A DNA stretch of 64,000 nucleotides from Phocaeicola paurosaccharolyticus JCM 15092 (GCF_000613805.1 NZ_BAJR01000009.1:1-64000); one strand, 5' to 3'; shown: positions 31,179-40,255, counted from the first letter of the stretch. The notes: a model not told the origin generated them from the letters alone. Made by a program: numbers and translations.

Positions 31179-32428
31179 TTATGATAAAGAGTTTATTAAA
31201 ACAGATTTGGAACCAAAGAAAATCAAACCTTTGGATATTCATCGAAATGATGTTGGTGATTGTCCTTTTGTGGTATGGGATTGATATTATATACAATTAT
31301 GAGTGTAGTGCCATTAAGCCTAAAGGTTTTGATACAGAAAATGTATTTGATATTACTGTAGTCTGTGAACCTAAGGCTATGCAAGATTCAGTAATGATGA
31401 GCCATTCAACTGAATACATGGATCAGATATATAAGCTTATAGGATCTTTTCCAGGTGTGGAGAGTGAGTGCTACTATCAAGGTTGTGTACCTTATACAAA
31501 TGATAATATGTTTGAAGGATACTCTCCTCATTCAGATTCAACTCATGTTGTAGACTGCTATATACGATATGTTAATGCTGACTACTTTAAAGTGTTTCGT
31601 CTAAAAGAAATTGATGGGAAAATAGATGAATCACTTTGGAAGAGTGGAGAGTATCCTCTTCCTGCGCTTATGAGTAAGACACTAAGTGATTCACTTTTCA
31701 GAAATAAAGATGCTGTAGGTAAGACATGCTTTAATCCATACTATTTGGGAAGTGACAGGCCTTATACCAACTATAAAGTTATGGCAGTTCTATCTGAACA
31801 TAAACTAAATGATTACTCTAAATATGAGCCATTTATCTATTTGCCTATCTCTTCGAATATTAAATTTTGGAATCATATAGCAATTAGGGTAAATCCGGAT
31901 GCAATACCAAGCTTCAAGGAGAAATTTCTTAAAGAGATGCCTGCAAAACTTGCCATAGGACCATTTCATCTTTATGAGATAAACTCTTATGAAGATATGA
32001 AAGAGGCTTACGATATTGAAGAGGGAACGGTAAACTATTTAAACTCAACATATGCCATGATTGGTTTCTTTATTTTTAATGTCTTCCTCGGCATGCTTGG
32101 TACCTTCTGGTTCCGTACTCGTAAACGCCGAAGTGAGATTGCATTGCGCATGGCATTGGGCTCTTCGAAAAATGGGATATTTACCTATTACATATGTGAG
32201 TCGATGCTGCTTCTTATCATAGCAGCCTTGCCGGCATTGGTGATATCTTTGAATATAATGCATAGTGATTTGACAATAAATACTCTTATAGATATTTCGT
32301 TTTTGCGCTTCATTATATGTTTTGTTTCAGCATTTGCATTGATTATGTTAATGATTATACTGGGCATTTTCTTCCCTGCATATCGAGCGATGAAGATAAA
32401 ACCAGCAGAGGCTTTACATGAAGAATAA
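31175..32428 (+). CDS. MacB/FtsX-type ABC permease 4
   Basis: Protein of 417 aa (MIMIKSLLKQIWNQRKS) closely resembling permease 2: WIFIEMMLVIVLLWYGID at the first helix, coupling motif TRKRRSEIALRMALGSS and the end AMKIKPAEALHEE. The pairing 1+2 and 3+4 suggests that two heterodimeric permeases arose by tandem duplication of a gene pair. The TolC-like gene follows 11 nt later. Confidence 0.88.
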   Translation: MIMIKSLLKQIWNQRKSNLWIFIEMMLVIVLLWYGIDIIYNYECSAIKPKGFDTENVFDITVVCEPKAMQDSVMMSHSTEYMDQIYKLIGSFPGVESECYYQGCVPYTNDNMFEGYSPHSDSTHVVDCYIRYVNADYFKVFRLKEIDGKIDESLWKSGEYPLPALMSKTLSDSLFRNKDAVGKTCFNPYYLGSDRPYTNYKVMAVLSEHKLNDYSKYEPFIYLPISSNIKFWNHIAIRVNPDAIPSFKEKFLKEMPAKLAIGPFHLYEINSYEDMKEAYDIEEGTVNYLNSTYAMIGFFIFNVFLGMLGTFWFRTRKRRSEIALRMALGSSKNGIFTYYICESMLLLIIAALPALVISLNIMHSDLTINTLIDISFLRFIICFVSAFALIMLMIILGIFFPAYRAMKIKPAEALHEE

Positions 32429-32439
32429 ATATAAAGATT

Positions 32440-33756
32440 ATGAAAAAACAATTTATATTACTTTTAGGAGTTGTTATGGCATCAACCTCTATGTTTGCTC
32501 AACCTTTAGGTAAAAGAGCAATCACACTTGATGAGGCAATCACTTTGGCAAGAGTTCAGAGTGTGGATGCAGCTGTCGCTCTTAACGAGTTGAAAAGGGC
32601 ATATTGGGAATTTCGTACTTATAAGGCAGATCTTTTGCCTGAGATGAATCTAAATGCTACTTTGCCTAATTACAAAAACAGATATAGCCTATATCCTCAA
32701 GATGATGGTTCGTATCTCTTTAATAAAGAAAACAATCTCCAGATTGATGGTGAATTGAGCATAGATCAAAATATATGGCTTACAGGAGGTTCTCTATCTT
32801 TGAATACATCTCTTGAATATCTTAAACAACTTGATGGTAATAAGAGAAGCAACTATATGTCAATACCTGTAGCACTGACTTTAAATCAACCGATATTCGG
32901 CGTAAATAAAATTAAATGGAACAGAAGAATTGAACCTGTGAGATATAAAGAGGCAAAGGCTGCCTTTCTATCTGCTACTGAAAATGTGACAATTAATACT
33001 ATTAATATCTTTTTCGATTTGCTATTGGCAAAGGCGAACGTAAATATCAGTGAACAGAATCTTGCTAATGCCAACAAACTTTATGAAGTGGCTAAGGCAA
33101 AGAGAAAGATGGGACAGATAAGTGAGAATGATCTCCTTCAGCTGAAGCTAAATGTGCTTAATGCTAAGTCATCACTTACAGATAATCAGAGTAATTATAA
33201 GAGTGTGATGTTTAAATTGAGGACATTTCTCTCATTAGATGATAATCAGGAGTTGGAACCAGTTTTGCCTGATACAATTCCTGCAATGAAACTTTCATAT
33301 AATGATGTTCTCGATAAGGCTATATCTAATAATTCTTTTGCACTTAACATACAGAGGAGACAACTGGAAGCAGATTATGAAGTGGCTAAAGCAAAAGGTG
33401 ATCTAAGGCAGATAACTATGTACGCACAAGTAGGTCTTACAGGCAAAGGTTCGGTAATTAATGAATCATATAGAGGCCTGAAGGATAATAGCGTAATAGA
33501 GGTGGGGGTGAAATTACCAATCCTTGATTGGGGTAAACGTCGCGGTAAAGTTAAAGTTGCCCAGAGTAATAGAGAGGTCACTCAAAGCAAGTTAAAAAAG
33601 GAGAGTATGGAGTTTAATCAGAATTTGTTTATCCTTGTCGAACAGTTCAACAATCAACGTGACCAGTTAGATATTGCTCAGGAATCCGATACAATAGCTA
33701 TAAAGAGATATAATACAAATGTTGAGACTTTCCAATGCAGGATACTATCAGAATAA
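32440..33756 (+). pseudogene. TolC-like outer-membrane efflux protein, 3' end lost at the island junction
   Basis: Periplasmic/outer-membrane channel of the exporter. It has a signal peptide (MFAQ cleavage region), then the repeated helical TolC architecture; AKAKRKMGQISENDLLQLKLNVLNAKSSL and a second AKGDLRQITMYAQVGLTG stretch are typical. The TolC-like reading stops making sense after NTNVETF (codon at 33730-33732); six unrelated codons QCRILS/E follow before the stop. Related proteins continue after VETF for roughly 55-60 more residues, including the last coiled-coil helix, so the channel is probably not functional. Unlike the single-base errors elsewhere, no added base rescues it: the downstream DNA belongs to another gene. 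Confidence 0.8.
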
Positions 33757-34228
33757 AGTAGTACAAATAGATGATACTGATTTCATACTATCTACACTCT
33801 GGTCACATATTCGACCGGAAGATGAATATTTTGTAGCACGAGGTATGAACGACTTTCGTCAAATCAGATATAACGAGAGACGGTTCACAACAGACGATTT
33901 TAATTTGGAACACGATAAATGTCTATCATTCATCAAGCAAGCTATTACCAAAAGCAATGCAGCAAAGATTGTTGTGGTCACGCACCATCTACCTTCTTAT
34001 GAGGTTGTCGCCCCTTATTACAAAGGAGATAGTCTTACGTCAGCCTTTGCAACAGAATTGGGCGACTATATTTCAGAGAGTAGAATTGATGCTTGGATTT
34101 TTGGCCACAGTCATTCAAATATCAATGGACAAATAGGCAATACCCAGCTAATCTGTAATCAGATGGGTTATGTATCCTATGGGGAATATAGTAATGGTTT
34201 TGATCCGTCACGATGCATAGAACTATAA
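33719..34228 (+). pseudogene. Metallophosphoesterase, C-terminal fragment
   Basis: A frame giving VQIDDTDFILSTLWSHIRP, VVVTHHLPSYEVVAPYYKG, WIFGHSHSNINGQIGN and NQMGYVSYGE is the C-terminal half of a calcineurin-like phosphoesterase; VTHH and GHSH are the last metal-binding motifs. The N-terminal motifs (DxH, GDxxD, GNHE) are missing because the gene begins inside the broken TolC gene. The phosphoesterase-derived part starts at about 33733; the ATG at 33719 lies in TolC sequence. Translation from it would be accidental. It marks the left end of the island. Confidence 0.75.
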
Positions 34229-34624
34229 TAATTGCAAAGAGAATCTCATTATTTTCAAGAAAAATCTAAAATAATTTTGGCTACGCAAAAAGGCTGTATA
34301 ACGACCCTATACCTTTGTATCATCAAGTGTGTCACGAGAGAAATAGCGTTAAAGAGTTGGCTACTCTGTAATGTTATTCTCGTAACTTTTAAAGTACAAT
34401 TTTTAAGCGATTTGTTGGTCTCATATTTTACGATTAATTGACTACAAAAATAGCAAATTCCGCTTATATAATGGTGCTATACACTAATTATCTTGCGATA
34501 AAGCTACCATCTTAATGATTTTGTTATCAAGAATCATTTTGGTATAGTTATGAGCATTTTGTTTTTGAGAATCAATAAAAAAGGGACATTAAGATTATCT
34601 CCTCATGTCCCTTTCTGTGTCATA
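34229..34624. other. Gene-poor stretch with possible leader remnant and a terminator hairpin
   Basis: No convincing gene. TACCTTTG at 34310-34317 is a promoter-like box. It is followed by inverted sequence around GAGAGAAA / TTCTCG (about 34332-34381) that could be a leader of a lost element. The hairpin AAAGGGACAT ... ATGTCCCTTT at about 34579-34614 fits a terminator for the minus-strand lipoprotein operon that ends at 34625. Confidence 0.4.
34579..34614 (-). terminator. Terminator of the island envelope operon
   Basis: Inverted repeat with 10-bp arms (AAAGGGACAT and ATGTCCCTTT), 11 nt past the last stop codon of the minus-strand operon; an A-rich stretch on the plus strand gives a T-rich tail on the transcript. 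Confidence 0.6.
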
Positions 34625-35023
34625 TTATTGCTTTTCACAAGTCAATGTCAAGCTTGTAGAACTATTGTCATCTGAAGCCATTTTCAAAACAGCTGTCGTT
34701 CCTGATAGAGATTGAACTTCATAAGTGCAATACAACTTTCCACTTACATAGCAGTTAATTGTTTTTCCTTTGGCTGTGTATGTCCCATTACCATTACCAA
34801 AATATCCTTTTCCGGAATAACTTCCATCGGAATTGAATGTTGCCGTAGTTGTTTTGTATGGCCATGATATACCACCAACCTTTATTATTTTCCACGTACC
34901 ATATAAAGTTTCAGCAGGATAGTCAAAACCGTCTAATGGGCTATAATCGTCTTTTGAACAAGATGTCAATGTAATCATTAGCATCATCATTGGGAAAAAT
35001 GCCATGAATAAAAATTTCTTCAT
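34625..35023 (-). CDS. Small lipocalin-like lipoprotein
   Basis: The ATG at 35021-35023 (MKKFLFMAFFPMMMLMITLTSC) gives a proper lipoprotein signal with lipobox LTSC; a longer in-frame start upstream would bury it and overlaps the neighbouring gene. The mature part of about 110 aa begins with a LYGTWKIIKV motif and alternates short beta strands (FNSDGSYSGKGYF, GTYTAKGKTINCYV), the look of the lipocalin-like fold common in Bacteroidota lipoproteins. The function is unknown. It is last in the envelope operon. Confidence 0.65.
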   Translation of the reverse strand: MKKFLFMAFFPMMMLMITLTSCSKDDYSPLDGFDYPAETLYGTWKIIKVGGISWPYKTTTATFNSDGSYSGKGYFGNGNGTYTAKGKTINCYVSGKLYCTYEVQSLSGTTAVLKMASDDNSSTSLTLTCEKQ

Positions 35024-35030
35024 ATTCTTA

Positions 35031-35708
35031 TTATTTCTTCTTATTGTTAATCCATTCGTCCACATTAAACTCAAACGTATAGTCATTCTGAACGCTCTCA
35101 ATTATAATAGGCATAAGGATTGTCATTTTCTTACCAACAAAACTTGGCGCACCTGCATTCAATAATTCCTGAGTCTTATAGAATGATGGAATAAGGTTAG
35201 ATTCACTCCAACCTCCATATTGTCCTGAAATGAAAGATACGTTATCGGTAGGCAAAAGGATATCGGATAGACTAGCACCTCTAGGAATGGTACTTGACGG
35301 CTGACTATTATTACGGTCTGTATATTTTACACCTGAATGCATTACACGTCCTGTTTTTCCATTAATATCAACAAAACTTATATCATCCCAATTTATTTTC
35401 ATTGAATGGGTAGTCTTATTCTTTAGTTCAAAATTAAACTGTTTAGAGCTAACGAACCACACTATCTCTATATAGTCGTCCTCATAGCGATATTTGTTAA
35501 CCTCTCCATCCTTAAAGTCAACTACTTTTGTTTCTCCAAACTGTTGCTTTGCATTTGCAGGACTTTCAACGGATGAAAGACCTACTGAATAAGATGCCAT
35601 ATAATTTTGCATCATTCCGCAAGAAGATAGGAGCAAACCCATGAAAGGGATTACAAATAATTGTTTTTTGATTGATGGCAAAGATGCCAACTTGATAAAG
35701 TTTCTCAT
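35031..35708 (-). CDS. Lipoprotein of unknown function
   Basis: Protein of 225 aa with a lipobox LLLSSCGMM (Cys about residue 30), preceded by an N-terminal basic stretch. The mature region is beta-rich (YIEIVWFVSSKQFNFELKN, GKKMTILMPIIIE). Residues about 95-115 mention a typical immunoglobulin-like pattern (HSMKINWDDISFVD), but I do not recognise a family. It lies 7 nt upstream of the lipocalin-like gene and 25 nt downstream of the beta-barrel gene, so all three are probably one unit. Confidence 0.6.
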   Translation of the reverse strand: MRNFIKLASLPSIKKQLFVIPFMGLLLSSCGMMQNYMASYSVGLSSVESPANAKQQFGETKVVDFKDGEVNKYRYEDDYIEIVWFVSSKQFNFELKNKTTHSMKINWDDISFVDINGKTGRVMHSGVKYTDRNNSQPSSTIPRGASLSDILLPTDNVSFISGQYGGWSESNLIPSFYKTQELLNAGAPSFVGKKMTILMPIIIESVQNDYTFEFNVDEWINNKKK

Positions 35709-35733
35709 AAGATTGATATTTATAAGTTAATGA

Positions 35734-36311
35734 TTAAAATTCATACCCAACCCTTATTGTTACGCATTCTGTATCCAATGCTCTTGGCTTGCGAGTGTAG
35801 CTCATATCATGTGAGCTATTAAATTTATTGAATGTCTCAAACTCTAGCTTTTCTGATGCGTAACCAATGGCAATATTTACAGCTTGTTTTTCGTTGGTGG
35901 CTATTCTGCATCCAGCAGAGATATTCCAAAACATACCGCCATTATTGGTGACGAAAGTTCCTGCTTTCCCATCTACGAATGGAGCTATCTTGCCTTTTGT
36001 GAAGTTTACATGGGCATTCGCATAGACAGGAATATCGACTTTACTTTCTCTAATATCCAATGGTATATCCATGTTTTTAGTTTCATACTTCGGCATAAAG
36101 TGCAAACCTGTACCTGCACCAAGGAAGATGTATGGGTTGAACTGATAGCCGTGAGTTGTGTTAATCACGAAACGACCAAAGTCATAATCACCTATGCTAC
36201 ATCATAGCCGGCATCAACAAAACCCCGATAACATTTGCCAGAAGTATTCTGAGCATTTGATACCATACAAGCTGAACAAATCAGCGTCAAACACATTAAT
36301 AATTTCTTCAT
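35734..36311 (-). CDS. Outer-membrane beta-barrel protein, split by a single-base frameshift
   Basis: From the ATG at 36309-36311 one frame encodes a signal peptide (MKKLLMCLTLICSACMVSNAQ) and GFVDAGYDV, then TAG. The other frame continues GDYDFGRFVINTTHGYQFNPYIFLGAG to the terminal strand CVTIRVGYEF. One added G at about 36197 (GTA-GC to GTA-GGC) restores DVGIGDYDFG and a protein of about 192 aa. The alternating strands and terminal Phe fit a small barrel of the OmpA/OmpX-like type. It is encoded within the envelope operon of the island. Confidence 0.7.
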
Positions 36312-36351
36312 ATCTTTATTTTTATTTCCTTTATTCATGTGATATTATAAA

Positions 36352-37644
36352 TCAATTATGTATCTCATACGCTTTTCCGTTATATGTAAATCTTACAGTT
36401 ACAGTAGGATATACATTAAAATTAAAGTATAAAGATTTTATTAGACTGCTATGTGCATCTAAAGTTTTATTAATATCAGTAAAGTTACTTGTTCCTATTT
36501 CTGTTAAATAGACATTATAATCGCCTGAATTCTTAATAGTATATTCTCTCCCATAATAAGCTCCTCCACCTGTAATTACGAATGAAGTCCCAGTCATCTC
36601 AACAGATATAAATGATGTAATATCCTTTACACTGACGTTTACATCACACTTATAATTTCCATCTTCAGAAGTTACAATAAGAACAGCATCTCCAATAGTA
36701 ACACCTTGTATATTACCATCCTTATCAACTTCTACAATACTTTCATCGGAAGATGAAATATTAACTTTTTTATTAGTTGCATTGCTTGGATTATAAGTAA
36801 TGAAATCATTTATAGATCTTGTTTCGCCCATTATTAATATTGTTTGATTATTTGCAGATATTCCCTCTAAAGGTATTTCTGCTATCCATTCATTATTTAT
36901 CAATGGGCCATCAATTATGATAGATTTGCCTATTTCAAGAGACTTATTGAAACTCTTTTGATAATATGCACCCTTACCATTTATTAGTTTAATTGTAGTA
37001 TTGTTGTTATCATTTTTAATTAATCCATAATAGGTATAATCATTTTCGTTTTCTAATTCAGAACACAGCTGTCCTTTGGAGTTAGATTCACTCCAACTCA
37101 TATTCGAAATATCTAATTCCGTAAATTCTTTTATACCATCAAGATAGAAACCATCAGGAACACCCTTAATCCTAATTTTTGATAATGGTCTGTTATTCAG
37201 ATCAAGATTTATTAAAACAATATTGTCTTCTTTTTTATATGTGCCTGCAGTAGTGTATATAATGTCACCAAAAGTAGTTACTTTACCTTCTATATAAGAT
37301 AGCTTATCAGCATGCACAGCATTAATTTTGCCGGAATTTGAGAAAGATACCTGTTCTGTTAATTTTTTTACATCCCAATCTTCACCATTAAATTCTATCA
37401 AACAAATATTACTGCTGGACGCATCAATAGAGGCATAAATCTGATCGCCTTTAACCCACGATTGTTTATTGTCTGATGCTGCACGGCTATTAGCAGATGT
37501 ATTATTAATACTGACCTTGAAGACTAAATCTTCATATTGTGAAGAGGTATTCTCATCTATATTTTCTTGATTGCAACTATACAAACTATAGGATGTTGCT
37601 ATTATGAGCAAGCCAGCTAATATATTTATAATTCTTTTTTTCAT
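36352..37644 (-). CDS. Fimbrillin-like lipoprotein with a BIg2 (bacterial Ig-like) domain
   Basis: Surface-type lipoprotein of 430 aa: lipobox YSLYSCNQE, then a fimbrillin-like N-domain beginning VFKVSINNTSANSRA and WVKGDQIYASID, as in Mfa/FimA-family proteins. A group-2 Ig-like domain follows at about 270-350 (SDESIVEVDKDGNIQGVTIGDAVLIVTSEDG), and a C-terminal beta domain ends YNGKAYEIHN. It is likely exported by the lipoprotein/fimbrial route to the cell surface. It lies 17 nt after the BIg2 lipoprotein gene. Whether it forms a fimbrium is unknown; no protease or usher genes are near. Confidence 0.7.
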   Translation of the reverse strand: MKKRIINILAGLLIIATSYSLYSCNQENIDENTSSQYEDLVFKVSINNTSANSRAASDNKQSWVKGDQIYASIDASSSNICLIEFNGEDWDVKKLTEQVSFSNSGKINAVHADKLSYIEGKVTTFGDIIYTTAGTYKKEDNIVLINLDLNNRPLSKIRIKGVPDGFYLDGIKEFTELDISNMSWSESNSKGQLCSELENENDYTYYGLIKNDNNNTTIKLINGKGAYYQKSFNKSLEIGKSIIIDGPLINNEWIAEIPLEGISANNQTILIMGETRSINDFITYNPSNATNKKVNISSSDESIVEVDKDGNIQGVTIGDAVLIVTSEDGNYKCDVNVSVKDITSFISVEMTGTSFVITGGGAYYGREYTIKNSGDYNVYLTEIGTSNFTDINKTLDAHSSLIKSLYFNFNVYPTVTVRFTYNGKAYEIHN

Positions 37645-37660
37645 GTTTTCTTATTTTTAA

Positions 37661-38287
37661 TTACCAATTTTCAGAATCGCCATAAGGGTTATACTTTATG
37701 TCTTCGGATGAGGAAACCTTAACATCGCATTTGGCTTCAATACCTTGATCTTCTGTGATAGCTGTGATTGTTGCATTACCGACTTTAAGAGCTTTTACAT
37801 TTCCATCAACATCAACAGAAGCTACTGATTCATCAGAACTTTTCCATATAACATTCTTGTTTGTAGCATCTTCTGGCAGAATGTTTGCATCTATTTTTTT
37901 TACAGTACCTTTAATGATTGATATTTGAGTCAAAGACAATTGTAAACTAGATACATCAACTATAACATCAACTTTACATGAGGCAGAAAATGTGCCCTCT
38001 TCCGTAGTTACTGAAATAGTGGCAGTGCCTGCTTTTAGTGCAGTAACAACACCTTGGCTTGATACAGAAGCAACTGTTTGGTCACTTGATTTCCATACAT
38101 AGTTTTTGTTTGTTGCGTCTTCTGGCTGGATTGTAGCTAGAAGAGTTTCCGAACTACCTTTCTTTAAAGTAATAGTGCTTTTGTTTAATGTTATGCTTGT
38201 AACAGCGACATTATCATCACTACATGATGAGAAGCAGAATGTGATAACACTGAATAATGTAATCAAAACCATTTTAATTTTTTTCAT
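37661..38287 (-). CDS. Lipoprotein with two BIg2 Ig-like domains
   Basis: Protein of 208 aa with lipobox TFCFSSCSDD and two tandem group-2 Ig-like domains (about 30-108 and 112-190). Each carries the signature pair PEDATNKN(Y/V)(V/I)WKSSD and (V)VASV(S/D)...G.V.ALK.G.ATI. BIg2 domains usually mediate adhesion or spacing on the cell surface. It is first gene of the minus-strand envelope operon and has the shared 17-bp operator 75 bp upstream. Confidence 0.8.
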   Translation of the reverse strand: MKKIKMVLITLFSVITFCFSSCSDDNVAVTSITLNKSTITLKKGSSETLLATIQPEDATNKNYVWKSSDQTVASVSSQGVVTALKAGTATISVTTEEGTFSASCKVDVIVDVSSLQLSLTQISIIKGTVKKIDANILPEDATNKNVIWKSSDESVASVDVDGNVKALKVGNATITAITEDQGIEAKCDVKVSSSEDIKYNPYGDSENW

Positions 38288-38361
38288 ACTCTATTTTTAT
38301 TTATGTGAATATTAAACCAAAGGTTATAAATACTATAATGATGCAAATCAAAAAGCCGACA

Positions 38362-38378
38362 ATGCAGCCTTTCTGCAT
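38362..38378 (-). promoter_or_regulatory. Shared inverted-repeat operator, site 2 (envelope operon)
   Basis: The plus strand reads ATGCAGCCTTTCTGCAT: perfect 6-bp arms with a 5-bp spacer, identical to site 1 at 56400. On the minus strand TTTGCA follows 14 nt after it, as at site 1. It lies 75 bp upstream of the BIg2 lipoprotein start. Confidence 0.7.
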
Positions 38379-38415
38379 AATTGAGAAAAATTATTCTACT
38401 ATTGCGTTTTCTGAT

Positions 38416-39027
38416 TCATAAAATCTCCTCTTCCATATCCACATTATAACTTTTAAGCAGTTTGTAGATATAAACATTAGGCTCAAAATCGTATAATCTG
38501 TTTACGAGTAAGCCTGTAGATTCCCAAATACCATTATATGAAGCATTTATCAGAGCTTTAAGGCAAAGAACTACATTAGTATTCAATTCTTGAATGTCTT
38601 TCATAATGTCAGCGGTTGTGTATTCTCTTTCAGATATCTTAAAAGGGTCTCCTTCTATTGCATAATAGCCTACTCTATAAAAAGCCTCAGTCATTTGAAA
38701 TGTATTTGGCATATATCCCTTTGGACATACAGGGATAGATTCTATTACCTCACAATTCATTCCGTCAGCAGAAAGATGTTTATAGTACATGGTTTCTGTT
38801 GCCTTCATGGTAGAATCCAGAATATCCAGATTATCACACCACTCATTGATAGAGATAATCATATTCTTATGTGCACTCTTTTGTTCTTCTGTGGGCATAA
38901 GATTAGCCAGTCTATCCGCATGCAGAACTATTGCTTTACAACTGTCACGTGCAAATTCTGTCATAGTATGAAGCTTCTTAAACCTTCTCTCCAATATCTC
39001 TGTCTTTATCATTTTTGTTTTCATCAT
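38416..39027 (-). CDS. Protein of unknown function (203 aa), predicted helical
   Basis: Cytoplasmic, mainly helical protein of 203 aa without signal peptide or recognised motif. Notable parts are an N-terminal amphipathic stretch (LERRFKKLHTMTEFARDSC), a Met/Tyr-rich middle (SIPVCPKGYMPNTFQMTE) and an acidic C-terminus DMEEEIL. It has its own copy of the shared operator 44 bp upstream and lies between the WYL gene and the envelope operon, so it is probably part of the same regulated set. I recognise no family. Confidence 0.6.
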   Translation of the reverse strand: MMKTKMIKTEILERRFKKLHTMTEFARDSCKAIVLHADRLANLMPTEEQKSAHKNMIISINEWCDNLDILDSTMKATETMYYKHLSADGMNCEVIESIPVCPKGYMPNTFQMTEAFYRVGYYAIEGDPFKISEREYTTADIMKDIQELNTNVVLCLKALINASYNGIWESTGLLVNRLYDFEPNVYIYKLLKSYNVDMEEEIL

Positions 39028-39070
39028 TGTATCTTGTTGTCGTTATGATGATGCAAATAAAAAAAGAAGA

Positions 39071-39087
39071 GTGCAGTCTTTCTACAC
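39071..39087 (-). promoter_or_regulatory. Shared inverted-repeat operator, site 3 (203-aa gene)
   Basis: The plus strand reads GTGCAGTCTTTCTACAC: 6-bp arms with one mismatched pair and a 5-bp spacer. The flanking AGAGT/ACTCT extends the stem. TTTGCATCAT follows 13 nt away on the minus strand; site 2 also has TTTGCATCAT, one base farther. The stem could instead be read as a terminator for the WYL gene. Confidence 0.55.
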
Positions 39088-39131
39088 TCTTCTCATATAG
39101 TATAATTCACAAAGGCAGGATAGTTACCCGA

Positions 39132-40169
39132 CTATTTATCTTTTCTATACATATTGGTTAATTCTTCCGCCAATCTCTTCATTTCTGTCCTTAGATGCTC
39201 AGGTTTTATTACTTCGATTTGGTCGCCATAAGAACGAAGCAGTGAATGCAGCTCATAATTGTCTTTCACTTTAAGAGTTATTTCCCAATGCTTATCATCA
39301 ACTTTAACAAGTTTAGAAGATTGGGATTCATGCAATGGCTTGGTCATGATGTAGCCAAGAGCTTTCTCATTCACATGTAGTACAATGTTTTCTACTGGAT
39401 TATTCGTTACAGACACTCCAACAACATCACCAAAATAATCATCAAAATCAAAATCATCATCTAATGGCTCAAAAGGCTTTGAATTTTCTTTTACTGATAT
39501 AATTCTATCAATTGCATAATTCGATAGATATTCATCCATATCAGACCGTTTGGCTATCAGGAACCAACGATTATTATATTGTTTCAAGTGATATGGACTT
39601 ACAATGATAGTTCGTTCGTCCTTTCCAAATGGTTGGTATTTCAATTCTATCACACGTTTGTTTGCAATGGCATCAAATAGAGGCTTGTAGAAATTGTTCA
39701 TACCTTTCAGATATGGATTGTTTTGAAAACTAACTACAGATTTAGCACTTTCACCAAGCTGACTTGTAGAATAAAGGTGATTCTCCACATCTTCCAACCA
39801 CTCAAATTGAGGAACACCTTCAAAACGCTTCAATAGAGTAAGTGCATCATGAATAAGATTGATTTCTTCTTGATTTATAGGTTGCTCTTTTATGGAATCA
39901 TTGCGTTTGTGATAACGATAGTATTTCTTATGACCATCTTGAATGGCGTCAATCAACATACGATAGCCTTCTTCGCTCTCAATGAATTTCAGATCTTCTT
40001 GAACCTGACGTTTTTTTACACCTTCACCTTTACTGGAAGGACCATTATAGATGTATAAAGCTTCGTTACAAGCTTCGATTAGATCTTCAATATAGTATTT
40101 GCGGCCCCAATTGCCCAAGCACTTATCAAGTGCCTGGTAACGGATTTGAGCATTTTTATTTGTTGGCAT
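39132..40169 (-). CDS. WYL-domain transcriptional regulator
   Basis: DNA-binding regulator of 345 aa. The N-terminal region (about 1-110) holds a winged-helix type fold (RYQALDKCLGNWGRKYYIEDLIEACNEAL). The WYL domain at about 170-240 shows VIELKYQPFGKDERTIIVSPYHLKQYNNRWFLIAK, and the C-terminal WCX-like extension follows (IVLHVNEKALGYI). WYL regulators such as BrxR and CapW repress defence operons and bind inverted repeats; the WYL domain senses a nucleic-acid or nucleotide signal. It is transcribed separately, 86 nt downstream of the helicase gene, with operator site 4 just upstream, as expected for autoregulation. Confidence 0.85.
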   Translation of the reverse strand: MPTNKNAQIRYQALDKCLGNWGRKYYIEDLIEACNEALYIYNGPSSKGEGVKKRQVQEDLKFIESEEGYRMLIDAIQDGHKKYYRYHKRNDSIKEQPINQEEINLIHDALTLLKRFEGVPQFEWLEDVENHLYSTSQLGESAKSVVSFQNNPYLKGMNNFYKPLFDAIANKRVIELKYQPFGKDERTIIVSPYHLKQYNNRWFLIAKRSDMDEYLSNYAIDRIISVKENSKPFEPLDDDFDFDDYFGDVVGVSVTNNPVENIVLHVNEKALGYIMTKPLHESQSSKLVKVDDKHWEITLKVKDNYELHSLLRSYGDQIEVIKPEHLRTEMKRLAEELTNMYRKDK

Positions 40170-40213
40170 AATTGGTCTTATTTATAGTTTACATGTAAAA
40201 ATCATTGCTAACG

Positions 40214-40230
40214 ATGCAATGTATCTGCAT
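40214..40230 (-). promoter_or_regulatory. Shared inverted-repeat operator, site 4 (WYL gene)
   Basis: The plus strand reads ATGCAATGTATCTGCAT: arms match at 5 of 6 pairs with the same 17-bp length. TTTACA follows 14 nt away on the minus strand, the same place as TTTGCA at sites 1 and 2, and GCATCGTTAG is shared with site 1. It lies 45 bp upstream of the WYL start codon. Confidence 0.6.
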
Positions 40231-40255
40231 TGTCAGCAACAAAATTCTTCATATC

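Noticed and set aside
32440-34228. TolC-metallophosphoesterase gene fusion
   Set aside because: The two parts are in different frames, and the second lacks its own N-terminal metal site, so it is a junction and not a designed fusion.
34232-34441. 69-codon open frame after the metallophosphoesterase fragment
   Set aside because: Composition is random-like, it has no motif, and it lies across a promoter-like box and inverted sequence.
38590-39048. 152-codon plus-strand frame opposite the 203-aa gene
   Set aside because: Cys/His/Ser-rich with poor composition; the minus-strand gene has a promoter-operator and fits the local direction.
39071-39087. Site 3 as only a terminator of the WYL gene
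   Set aside because: It lacks a strong T tract on the proper side and shares spacing and the TTTGCATCAT promoter block with site 2, though a double role is possible.
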